Shown here: positions 1 to 7,329 of the stretch, in pieces
Position numbering within the stretch: position 1 is the first letter of the stretch
Layout: each line of letters opens with the position of its first letter
From: Flavobacterium buctense
Lineage (GTDB): Bacteria > Bacteroidota > Bacteroidia > Flavobacteriales > Flavobacteriaceae
Assembly (NCBI RefSeq): GCF_014486695.1
Contig: NZ_JACTAB010000004.1
Location: forward strand, 186,001-250,000
Reading direction: 5' to 3'
Length of the DNA stretch: 64,000 nt
Position numbers and translations under genes: made by a program
Notes under the pieces: model-generated
What the model saw: only the letters and a program-made list of their open reading frames with translations
The model's database searches: none
Told to the model about the DNA's origin: nothing

Positions 1-2469
1 GGCCAAAGTAAAGAACATAGTCGCCCAAGCCACATAAATCATACTTTCATAAGCATCACTCCAAGGTGCATGTCCGGATATATACCAACGAGCAATTAAT
101 CCCAAAGTATGAATTCCGAATAACAATCCGATGAGAATATGAAAACCGTTTACTGTATATTTTACAATCTTGTTATCAAAGAAAATATTGACTATTACTA
201 ATACCAACATCAAACAGCCGGTTAACATGTACAACCAAAACAGGTTTTTGAAAACATCATATTTGTTATACAATATCTCGTATTCGATTTTTTGCTCTGC
301 AGGTCTTACTGCTTTTCCGTAAACTTTCTGATAGTCTTCCATCCCAACTAAAAAAGTATTCGCACGAGTATAATCTTTACTCTCCGTAGCTTTCGTTAAA
401 GCATCTAAATAAACCGGTAAAGCACCTTTAATAGTATCTAAAGCATTTCCTGTAGTGTGGTTGATTTCTAAAAACGAAACCCATTTGTTATTCGGATCAT
501 TCGGGACCGGAAAGATTTTTAATATTTTACCACTCAAGGCAGCATTCATCAGATTCACTTTTTTATCGGTTTCGATAAAGTCTTTTTCAAACTGATTCGG
601 GATGGCTGCTTTGTAGGCCGTTTCCAAATATGGGGATAATTTATAATTCCAATCTTTGTCAAAAAAGGAATGGAACGAAGCGTATTTTTCATCCGGTTTG
701 ATGCCGATTATCTTGCGAATACTGTCGTTTCCTTTTTTAATGTAAATCAGCGGTGATTCAAACCAAACCGTAGGAAACTGCGTCATGGAAAGGAACACTT
801 GGTCAGAGTTCATTCCTTTATAAGTATCACTCTTACTTACCTTACGCAACAATTCAGAAGAAAACGTATTGATAGGTTTCATTCTTCCGCCCTCATCTTG
901 AATGACCAATCGCCCAAATTGCGCTGCGTGTTTTTCAGAAACTTTGTATTTGTTAATGATAGAATCGATTTGCTTTTGGGTTGGCATTGCTTTATTGTGC
1001 GTAGCGTTGTGCTCTTGCGCGAATCCGTTTAAAGAAAACAACAAAACTAAAGCAGTCGCTAATTTGGCTTTTTTCTTTTTCACGTTTTCTAATTTTCGTT
1101 TCAAATCGGAAAAACGGGTATTTTTAGTAAACAAAATAGCCATCATGCAGAAATACAACAAAAAGTAACCAATATAGGTAATGGTTGTTCCCCAAAAATC
1201 ATGATTAACCGAAAGCACCGTTCCTTTTTCATCCGGATCAAAATTGGCTTGAAAGAATCGGAATCCTTTGTGGTCTAAAATGTTATTCATGTAGATATGA
1301 GCGTCAAATTTTTCGGCACCCTCTAAAACGGTTACTTTGCTTTCGAAAGAAGAATAGCTTTTCTCTGTTCCGGGATATTTGGCTGCGATGAAATCATTGA
1401 GTTTTAAACTAAAAGGCAATTCGTATATTTTACTACCATAACTTATAGTAAATTCGAGCTTGCCTAATTTAAAAGATTTTGGTTCGCCTTGTTTTCCTTT
1501 GGATCCGACTAGTGTTATGACTTTTTCTTCGCCTGCAGTTTTAACTACAAGCGTCAAAGCATCTTCTCCATTTTTGGCTTTATAATCGCCACTCGATTGG
1601 TATGATTTTACCCCTTTTTTAGGCAATTCCGGAATTACAAATTGGCTTCCGCCCATGTTATATAAAGAGCGATACATCAAAGGTTCAACAATATCCTTGG
1701 TCACTTTTCCTTGCATTTTATCTGCCATTCTCATGAACTGTCCGTCAAACGGTGAGGTTATGGTATTGGCTTTAGAATCGATATTAATTGCGCCTTTGGT
1801 AGGTTTGTCTAAGGCAAATAAAACGTTGTGAATATTTTGTACTTCTCCGGCTTTAAGCATGTGCTCGTGACGCGTTCCATCGCCAGATTCAACTAATTTT
1901 AGGTAAGTGTCGCCTTTGGGGTCTTCTTTAATACTTTCTTTGGCATCAAACACAAAATCCTTGTATTCAATTTCAAACGGAATATCACCAAACTTTTTTT
2001 TGAAAGCGAAATGATTGTTGGTAACCGGTGAAAGCAATAATGACTCTTCAAAAGTTCGTCGTCTGATTTCTCCATCGTAAACCCCATCTACAAAAACCGT
2101 CAGGTAGCATTTTTCAGAATAAACTTGTTTAGAAGTTTCGCCTTCGCGAATGGGCATCATCCCTTCATAACTGATGTAACGTGTAATAAAGGCACCGGCA
2201 ATAATAAAAATGAAAGACAAATGCAGCAATAGAGTAGCCCATTTTTCTTTTTTATACAACTGATAGCGTTTAATATTTCCTAAGAAATTAATCATAAAAA
2301 ACAACATGATGGCTTCAAACCACCAAGCGTTGTAGATTAAAATTCGAGCTGTATCAGTGTTGTATTCACTTTCAATAAAAGTTCCTGCGGCCATTGCTGC
2401 GGCAAAACCTAGAAACAAAACAGCCATTAAACGTGTGGAGAATAAAAAAGAGTATAATTTTTTTTCCAT
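1..2469 (-). CDS. ccsA: Cytochrome c biogenesis protein, ResB-CcsA fusion (3' end cut by window)
   Basis: The frame stays open from an ATG at 2469 to the window edge (823 codons, no stop), so the C-terminus is missing. I read membrane helices near residues 10-30, 44-62 and 76-95. A large extracytoplasmic ResB-like segment follows, then a helix near 425-445. A second secretion-like stretch sits near 475 (LFSLNGFAQ), followed by a periplasmic part and helices from about 740. The last visible residues include GHAPWSDAYESM, which matches the start of the tryptophan-rich heme-handling region of CcsA. In System II these proteins carry heme across the membrane and attach it to apocytochrome c. Fused ResB-CcsA proteins of roughly 1050 residues are usual in Bacteroidota, so about 230 residues are probably lost. 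It is divergent from the gene at 2624, with a 154-bp gap. Confidence 0.9.
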   Translation of the reverse strand, partial: MEKKLYSFLFSTRLMAVLFLGFAAAMAAGTFIESEYNTDTARILIYNAWWFEAIMLFFMINFLGNIKRYQLYKKEKWATLLLHLSFIFIIAGAFITRYISYEGMMPIREGETSKQVYSEKCYLTVFVDGVYDGEIRRRTFEESLLLSPVTNNHFAFKKKFGDIPFEIEYKDFVFDAKESIKEDPKGDTYLKLVESGDGTRHEHMLKAGEVQNIHNVLFALDKPTKGAINIDSKANTITSPFDGQFMRMADKMQGKVTKDIVEPLMYRSLYNMGGSQFVIPELPKKGVKSYQSSGDYKAKNGEDALTLVVKTAGEEKVITLVGSKGKQGEPKSFKLGKLEFTISYGSKIYELPFSLKLNDFIAAKYPGTEKSYSSFESKVTVLEGAEKFDAHIYMNNILDHKGFRFFQANFDPDEKGTVLSVNHDFWGTTITYIGYFLLYFCMMAILFTKNTRFSDLKRKLENVKKKKAKLATALVLLFSLNGFAQEHNATHNKAMPTQKQIDSIINKYKVSEKHAAQFGRLVIQDEGGRMKPINTFSSELLRKVSKSDTYKGMNSDQVFLSMTQFPTVWFESPLIYIKKGNDSIRKIIGIKPDEKYASFHSFFDKDWNYKLSPYLETAYKAAIPNQFEKDFIETDKKVNLMNAALSGKILKIFPVPNDPNNKWVSFLEINHTTGNALDTIKGALPVYLDALTKATESKDYTRANTFLVGMEDYQKVYGKAVRPAEQKIEYEILYNKYDVFKNLFWLYMLTGCLMLVLVIVNIFFDNKIVKYTVNGFHILIGLLFGIHTLGLIARWYISGHAPWSDAYESMIYVAWATMFFTLA

Positions 2470-2611
2470 GAGTTGGAATTATTTTTTTAAAAAAGTCGTA
2501 CAAAAATAAGGTAAATAAATAGATTTATCTTTCATTTGATTGGTGTTTTAATACATTTTTAAGACTTGTGTATTTCTTCCATTTAAAATAAAAAATGAAA
2601 TTAATTTTCGA

Positions 2612-2619
2612 TAATTTAG
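2612..2619 (+). promoter_or_regulatory. Possible -7 box very close to the 2624 start
   Basis: TAATTTAG lies only 4 bases before the ATG at 2624. It differs from the Bacteroidota TAnnTTTG consensus in its last two bases. No clear TTTG -33 element was found at the right spacing. If real, transcription would begin at or next to the start codon, giving an almost leaderless mRNA. Confidence 0.35.
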
Positions 2620-2623
2620 CCAC

Positions 2624-3385
2624 ATGATTCAAGTGACTATTATTGGTTCAGGAAATGTTGCTCTTCATCTCATAAAAGCTTTTAAAAAAAAGGCTGAAAT
2701 TGAGTTGGTTCAAGTGTTTTCAAGAAAGCCTGAAACGGTAATCGACTTTGTCAATTCTGACCAAATAATAGCTGACTATAACCTATTGCACCCGGTTGAT
2801 TTATTCATTATTGCCGTTAGCGACGATGCCATTGCTTCCGTTTCCAATCAAATTCCTTTTCAAAATCAATTGGTGGTTCACACTTCCGGAAGTGTCAATA
2901 TAGGTGCTTTAAAAGATAAAAATCGCAAAGGTGTTTTTTATCCCTTGCAAACCTTCTCAAAGTCGAAAGCAGTCGATTTTAAAATCATTCCTATTTGTTT
3001 AGAAGCTGAAAATAAAAATGATTACAAAACGCTTGAAACTGTTGCAAAATCAATCTCTGAGGTCATTTACCATGTCAATTCCGAACAAAGAAAAGCGTTG
3101 CACGTTGCGGCCGTTTTTGTGTCTAATTTTGTCAATCATTTGTACCAAATGGGAAATGAAATTTGTACCGAGAACCATTTGTCTTTCGACATCTTAAAAC
3201 CTTTGATTCAAGAAACGGCTAATAAAATTTTGACGCTTTCACCCAAAGAAGCGCAAACCGGTCCGGCCAAAAGAAACGATACACAAACCATCAATAGTCA
3301 TCTGTCTTTTTTAACCGATGAAAACCAAAAAGAAATCTATAAATTGCTAACCAAATCAATAATTGACCATGGGAAAAAGTTATAA
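2624..3385 (+). CDS. Rossmann-like/DUF2520 domain protein
   Basis: This 253-residue protein begins with a dinucleotide-binding fold: IGSGNVALHL at residues 7-16 is a GxGxxA/G-type motif. The Rossmann half runs to about residue 120 and includes VDLFIIAVSDDAIA, as in F420/NADP oxidoreductase-like folds. A helical DUF2520 half follows (about 130-250), with the characteristic ALHVAAVFVSNFVNHLY segment. The family is cytosolic and resembles ketopantoate/pyrroline carboxylate reductases, but no substrate is established and I infer none. It overlaps the next gene by 23 bp in another frame, so the two are probably co-translated. The run 2624-5986 looks like one operon. Confidence 0.85.
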   Translation: MIQVTIIGSGNVALHLIKAFKKKAEIELVQVFSRKPETVIDFVNSDQIIADYNLLHPVDLFIIAVSDDAIASVSNQIPFQNQLVVHTSGSVNIGALKDKNRKGVFYPLQTFSKSKAVDFKIIPICLEAENKNDYKTLETVAKSISEVIYHVNSEQRKALHVAAVFVSNFVNHLYQMGNEICTENHLSFDILKPLIQETANKILTLSPKEAQTGPAKRNDTQTINSHLSFLTDENQKEIYKLLTKSIIDHGKKL

Positions 3386-3896
3386 GCAAATCATGAATGA
3401 TATTACTACATTTATATTGGATGTAGACGGTGTTTTAACCGACAGTTCAGTTCACGTGACACCAACGGGTGAAATGTTGAGAATCATGAATATAAGAGAC
3501 GGTTTTGCTATGAAAGCCGCTGTGGAAAGTGGTTATAATGTATGCATCATTTCGGGTGGTAATAATGAAGGCGTTCGTATCCGATTGAGAAATTTAGGCA
3601 TAACAGATATACATTTGGCTTCGCCTGATAAAGTGGCGACTTTCAAAGAATACATTGAATTGTACAACATCAAACCCGAACAAGTTTTATACATGGGCGA
3701 TGATATCCCCGATTTTCATGTGATGCAATTGGTCGGTTTACCAACTTGTCCTCAAGATGCCAGTCCGGAAATCAAAGCGATTTCTAAATATATTTCGCAT
3801 AAAAACGGTGGCAAAGGAGCTGTTCGCGAAGTCATAGAACAGGTCATGAAAGCACAAGACAAATGGCATATGTATTACAACGGAAAACACGATTAG
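3363..3896 (+). CDS. kdsC: HAD phosphatase, KdsC/YrbI type (KDO-8-phosphate phosphatase-like)
   Basis: At 177 residues this is the usual size of KdsC, a capless HAD phosphatase that removes phosphate from 3-deoxy-D-manno-octulosonate 8-phosphate during LPS core synthesis. Motif I is LDVDGVLTDSS, with nucleophile and general-acid Asp at residues 20 and 22. Motif II is CIISGGNNEGVRIR, and the acidic motif is YMGDDIPDF. All are in the right order and spacing. The start at 3363 lies inside the previous gene. An alternative ATG at 3393 (MNDITTF) would remove ten residues that do not match the family and may be the true start. KdsC homologues also occur as NeuA-linked phosphatases, so the substrate is inferred from the family. 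Confidence 0.85.
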   Translation: MTMGKSYKQIMNDITTFILDVDGVLTDSSVHVTPTGEMLRIMNIRDGFAMKAAVESGYNVCIISGGNNEGVRIRLRNLGITDIHLASPDKVATFKEYIELYNIKPEQVLYMGDDIPDFHVMQLVGLPTCPQDASPEIKAISKYISHKNGGKGAVREVIEQVMKAQDKWHMYYNGKHD

Positions 3897-3962
3897 ATTA
3901 GTGATCAGTCAAACTGTTTCACAAAAAGTATTAGATTTCAAGATTTATAAAATTACAACCAA

Positions 3963-4886
3963 ATGAATTTTTTAAGATTAATTAGATACCAAAATTTATT
4001 GTTACTGGCTTTTATGCAGTTGGTTTTCAGATATGGATTTTTCAAGGAAAAAGCCGTTTATTATCTCTCTGATTTTCAATACCTGTTACTGGTACTTTCC
4101 ACTTTATTGATAGCTGCAGCAGGATATATTATCAATGATATTATGGATCAGGAAACCGACTATGACAACAGGCCCAATAGTGTTGTTATTGGCAAAGGCA
4201 TTTCTGAAGCGATGGGCTATAATCTCTACTTTGCGTTAAATGTTATCGGGGTTGGGATTGGTTCCTATTTATCCAACGTGATTGACAAGCCAAAATTTAT
4301 ACTGATATTCATTATCATTGTTTCCCTACTCTATTTGTATGCGACAAGTTTCAAAAAGATGTTGCTTATTGGGAATTTAATTGTAGCATTTTTACTGGCC
4401 TTAAGCATACTTATTATCGGTATTTTCGACATACTTCCGCTTACTTCATTTGTTGACGAAAGCATATTGAAGGATTATTTTTCGGTGCTTTTAGTGTACG
4501 CTTTGTTTGCTTTCGTCATCAATTTAATTCGTGAAATTGTTAAAGACATGGAAGATGTAAATGGCGATTACAACCAAGGAATGAATACGTTACCAATTGT
4601 ACTTGGCGTGAGCAGAACAAGCAAAGTTACTTTTGGACTGGGAGTTATAGTTACCTTAATTTTGCTTTGGTTCATCAATGCTTATTTGATGGATGACAAG
4701 CTTTATTATGTGGTGGTTTACGGGCTGATATTTGTGGTTGGACCAATGATTTTCTTTGTGGTTAAAATGTGGAATGCCAAATCAAAAAAACATTTTCATT
4801 TGTTAAGTTCGGTGTTAAAGTGGGTTATATTCTTCGGAATATTGTCTATTTTAGTCATTAATTTGAACATCAAAAACAATGCTTAA
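3963..4886 (+). CDS. UbiA-family prenyltransferase (geranylgeranylglycerol-phosphate geranylgeranyltransferase-like)
   Basis: This 307-residue integral membrane protein has about eight or nine hydrophobic helices. The first UbiA Asp-rich motif is visible as NDIMDQETDYDNRPN near residues 59-73. A second appears as REIVKDMEDVNGD near 190-202, which fits the two Mg-prenyl-diphosphate sites of the family. UbiA enzymes attach isoprenoid chains to aromatic or polar acceptors in the membrane. Flavobacterial members at this locus are usually named geranylgeranylglycerol-phosphate geranylgeranyltransferase, but the acceptor cannot be read from sequence. It overlaps maf by 8 bp, which supports operon membership. 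Confidence 0.85.
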   Translation: MNFLRLIRYQNLLLLAFMQLVFRYGFFKEKAVYYLSDFQYLLLVLSTLLIAAAGYIINDIMDQETDYDNRPNSVVIGKGISEAMGYNLYFALNVIGVGIGSYLSNVIDKPKFILIFIIIVSLLYLYATSFKKMLLIGNLIVAFLLALSILIIGIFDILPLTSFVDESILKDYFSVLLVYALFAFVINLIREIVKDMEDVNGDYNQGMNTLPIVLGVSRTSKVTFGLGVIVTLILLWFINAYLMDDKLYYVVVYGLIFVVGPMIFFVVKMWNAKSKKHFHLLSSVLKWVIFFGILSILVINLNIKNNA

Positions 4887-5451
4887 TAAAAACTACAAAA
4901 TCATTTTAGCTTCCGGTTCGCCGAGAAGACAGCAGTTTTTAAAAGAGTTAGCAGTCGATTTTGAAATCAGACTAAAAGAAATAGAAGAAATTTATCCCGA
5001 AAACCTTCAGGGCGTTGAAATCACCAATTTCTTAGCCATCCTAAAAGCCAATGCTTTTGAAGGAGAAATTGCCGATAACGAAATTCTAATTACCAGTGAT
5101 ACGATTGTTTGGTTTGAAAATAAAGCTTTAGGAAAACCTACAGATTATGAGGATGCGTTTCAAATGCTGCAATCGATGTCGGGTAAAACCCATGAAGTCA
5201 TTACTTCCGTTTGTTTTAAAACCATTCAAAAAACGGAAACCATTTTTGAAGTAACCAAAGTGACTTTCAATCCTCTAACAGACGAAGCTATTCGGTATTA
5301 TATTGACCATTATAAACCTTTTGATAAAGCCGGAGCATACGGTATACAAGAATGGATTGGACTCATTGGTATTGCCAAAATTGAAGGTTCGTACACCAAT
5401 GTAGTAGGTCTGCCAACGGATAAAGTTTACACCTACTTATTAAATTTATAA
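4879..5451 (+). CDS. maf: Maf family nucleotide pyrophosphatase
   Basis: This 190-residue cytosolic protein carries the Maf signature near the start (ILASGSPRRQQFL). The catalytic block SDTIVWFENKALGKPTD follows, where the Asp of SDT is the family base. FDKAGAYGIQEW matches the conserved DKAGAYGIQ stretch of Maf/YhdE. These enzymes hydrolyse dTTP/UTP or modified nucleotides to monophosphates and are linked to septum regulation. The DKAG-containing form points to the YhdE (dTTP/UTP) branch rather than YceF, by family knowledge. The start overlaps the UbiA gene, and the stop is 5 bp before the MscS-like gene. Confidence 0.92.
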   Translation: MLNKNYKIILASGSPRRQQFLKELAVDFEIRLKEIEEIYPENLQGVEITNFLAILKANAFEGEIADNEILITSDTIVWFENKALGKPTDYEDAFQMLQSMSGKTHEVITSVCFKTIQKTETIFEVTKVTFNPLTDEAIRYYIDHYKPFDKAGAYGIQEWIGLIGIAKIEGSYTNVVGLPTDKVYTYLLNL

Positions 5452-5455
5452 AAGC

Positions 5456-5986
5456 ATGAGTTTTTTTGAACAATATTTGAGACAAGAAATTGCAACCGGT
5501 TTAGTCATTCTGGTTGTCGTTATATTACGGCTGATTGTTACCAAAGCAGTTAAGAGCTATGCCAAATCGCATACTGTTATGGAGAAAAGAACCAATTTAG
5601 TTATAAAATACATCCATCTACTAATTAGTATCTTAGCCATCATTTCACTAATTGTAATTTGGGGCGTTCAGAAAGATGATATCTTAATCACACTCTCTTC
5701 CATCGCTACAGTGGTTGGTGTAGCAATGTTTGCCCAATGGTCAATTCTAAGCAATATTACTTCCGGCATTATCTTATTCTTCTCCTTTCCCTTTAAGATC
5801 GGTGACATAATCAAAGTACATGACAAGGATTTCAATATTGAAGCTGAAATTATCGACATTACTGCCTTTCATACCGATTTAATGACCCAAGATGGTGAAC
5901 ATATCGTTTATCCGAACAGTCTCTTACTTCAAAAGGGGATTTCTATTGTCAAACCTAAGTTTGAAGACAAAGAATTCATGGATTAA
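5456..5986 (+). CDS. Small MscS-type mechanosensitive channel protein
   Basis: This protein has 176 residues. Two helices lie near residues 12-30 and 50-70. The pore-lining TM3-like segment is about 78-110, with GVAMFAQWSILSNITSGI, and is followed by FPFKIGDII, the hallmark join of TM3 to the MscS beta domain. The beta domain (about 115-170) ends in HIVYPNSLLLQKGI, and the large C-terminal cage domain of E. coli MscS is absent. It is therefore a minimal small-conductance channel that should gate under membrane tension. It is the last gene of the 2624-5986 run. The following 187 bp hold no gene or clear hairpin. Confidence 0.85.
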   Translation: MSFFEQYLRQEIATGLVILVVVILRLIVTKAVKSYAKSHTVMEKRTNLVIKYIHLLISILAIISLIVIWGVQKDDILITLSSIATVVGVAMFAQWSILSNITSGIILFFSFPFKIGDIIKVHDKDFNIEAEIIDITAFHTDLMTQDGEHIVYPNSLLLQKGISIVKPKFEDKEFMD

Positions 5987-6173
5987 ATAAGAATTCTATA
6001 AATTTTAATACAAATCATGTAACCCGCCTTCTTCTTTGTGGCACTACTTTTGGAATATCTAAAACCAAAGCGCGCAAGAGTAATTTAATGCTTCTGCTAA
6101 ACCAAACCTAAACTTTGTAACCAATCAGTTTAGTTGGGTGAGAATTTAGAATTATTAATTTAAATGAAGAATC

Positions 6174-6644
6174 ATGAAAACAAGAAATTTATTATTGCTA
6201 TTGACACTTTTAGTGGTCACGGTAAGCACTCAAGCTCAATTATCGGTTAATGTCAATGTTGGAACGCCACCTGTTTGGGCACCCGCAGCACCGGTTGGAG
6301 TAAAATACTATTACATTCCGGACATTGAAACCTACTATGATGTTCCCGCCAAAAGATACATCTATTTAAGAAACGGAAAATGGCACCGTTCTGCTGCACT
6401 TCCAGCACATTACAGAGGTTATAATTTACGTTCCGGTAGAACAATCTTTTTGACAGATTACAAAGGTAAAACACCTTATTCTTTCTATAAAGTACACAAG
6501 GTTAAATACAAAGGAAACGGAAAGTGGAAAAGCAAATCGAATTTTAAAAGCAATTCAGGTACTAAAAAATTTAAGCCACAAGGCAATGTCTCAAAGGCAA
6601 AAAGCAATGGGAATGGGAAAGGCAAAGAGAAAGGAAAAAAATAA
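6174..6644 (+). CDS. Secreted basic protein, paralogue of the next gene
   Basis: I do not recognise a named family. The 156-residue product has a signal peptide ending near residue 21 (VTVSTQAQ). A tyrosine-rich core (YYYIPDIETYYDVPAKRYIY) follows, and then a repeat-like WHRSAALPAHYRGYNLRSGRT block. The tail (about 115-156) is almost only K, G, N and S, and is strongly basic and probably disordered. The core aligns with the product at 6857 (Y-FPNI-VYFD, LPKNYGGYSLYN, ITDYDGDNP), so the two are paralogues. The tail could bind nucleic acid or acidic polymers, but that is only inference. A hairpin terminator follows at 6663. Confidence 0.75.
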   Translation: MKTRNLLLLLTLLVVTVSTQAQLSVNVNVGTPPVWAPAAPVGVKYYYIPDIETYYDVPAKRYIYLRNGKWHRSAALPAHYRGYNLRSGRTIFLTDYKGKTPYSFYKVHKVKYKGNGKWKSKSNFKSNSGTKKFKPQGNVSKAKSNGNGKGKEKGKK

Positions 6645-6662
6645 ATTTACAATCTATCAGAT

Positions 6663-6698
6663 AAAAGGCAAAGATTAATTTCTTTGTCTTTTTTTTTG
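6663..6698 (+). terminator. Intrinsic terminator after 6174 gene
   Basis: The arms AAAGGCAAAGA and TCTTTGTCTTT pair over 11 positions with one G-U. The loop is 6 bases, and a run of nine or more T follows. Confidence 0.8.
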
Positions 6699-6856
6699 GT
6701 ATTCGTCTTGATTCCAGTAAATTAAAATACTATTATTCTTAAATAAACACACTAAAAATGCATTTCAGCGTTAAAAAATACATTTGAAGGGTAATTATAA
6801 TTATATTTGTTTCAAATTATTGAATCTGTTTTTGTTAACCCCAAATTTACAAAATC

Positions 6857-7237
6857 ATGAAAGTGCTAAAAGTAATGCTCGTTTTAACTCTTGTGTTGAT
6901 TTCTTTAAATTCTTTCGCGCAAAATACATCCGCCAAAATAGAGAATTTACCCCTAGATAAGAAAACTAATTGTTACCTTAGGTATCACTACTTTCCTAAT
7001 ATTCAAGTTTATTTTGACCTTCTCAAAATGGTTTATTATTACAAAGAAGAAGGACAATGGAAAACAGCTCCCGAATTACCCAAAAATTATGGCGGCTATT
7101 CTTTGTACAACAAAGCCAAAGTGACTATAACTGATTATGATGGCGACAATCCGATTGACTTATTGCCAATTCACAAAAAAATGTACCCTTACAATTCCAA
7201 AGGTCGTTTTGCCAATACTACTGCAGGTGCTGAATAA
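6857..7237 (+). CDS. Secreted protein, short paralogue of 6174 gene
   Basis: The 126-residue product has a signal peptide ending near residue 21 (SLNSFAQ). Its core matches the upstream gene: paired aromatic residues, an N-I-x-V/T-Y-x-D step, W-K/H-x-A-x-x-LP, an NYGGYSLYN turn and ITDYDGDNP. It lacks the basic KGN tail, so only the core looks functionally conserved. A TATATTTG box at 6802-6809 suggests its own promoter, but the nearest TTTG is only 15 bases upstream, shorter than the usual 19. No function is assigned. Small secreted proteins of this kind are common in Flavobacterium and are usually annotated as hypothetical. Confidence 0.75.
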   Translation: MKVLKVMLVLTLVLISLNSFAQNTSAKIENLPLDKKTNCYLRYHYFPNIQVYFDLLKMVYYYKEEGQWKTAPELPKNYGGYSLYNKAKVTITDYDGDNPIDLLPIHKKMYPYNSKGRFANTTAGAE

Positions 7238-7296
7238 TCTGTTTTGTCTATTTGTTAAAAACAAATTAAATAAAACGTTACTTTTTATTTAATGTT

Positions 7297-7304
7297 TATA
7301 TTTG
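7297..7304 (+). promoter_or_regulatory. -7 promoter box for PIG-L gene
   Basis: TATATTTG is an exact match to TAnnTTTG, 25 bases before the ATG at 7330. No convincing -33 TTTG was found, so confidence is moderate. Confidence 0.5.
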
Positions 7305-7329
7305 GAGCTATAGCTATAATGACAAACCA

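Noticed and set aside
799..1168. Two overlapping plus-strand open frames of 77 and 88 codons
   Set aside because: They lie fully antisense to the open ccsA-type frame and have no family-like sequence or promoter.
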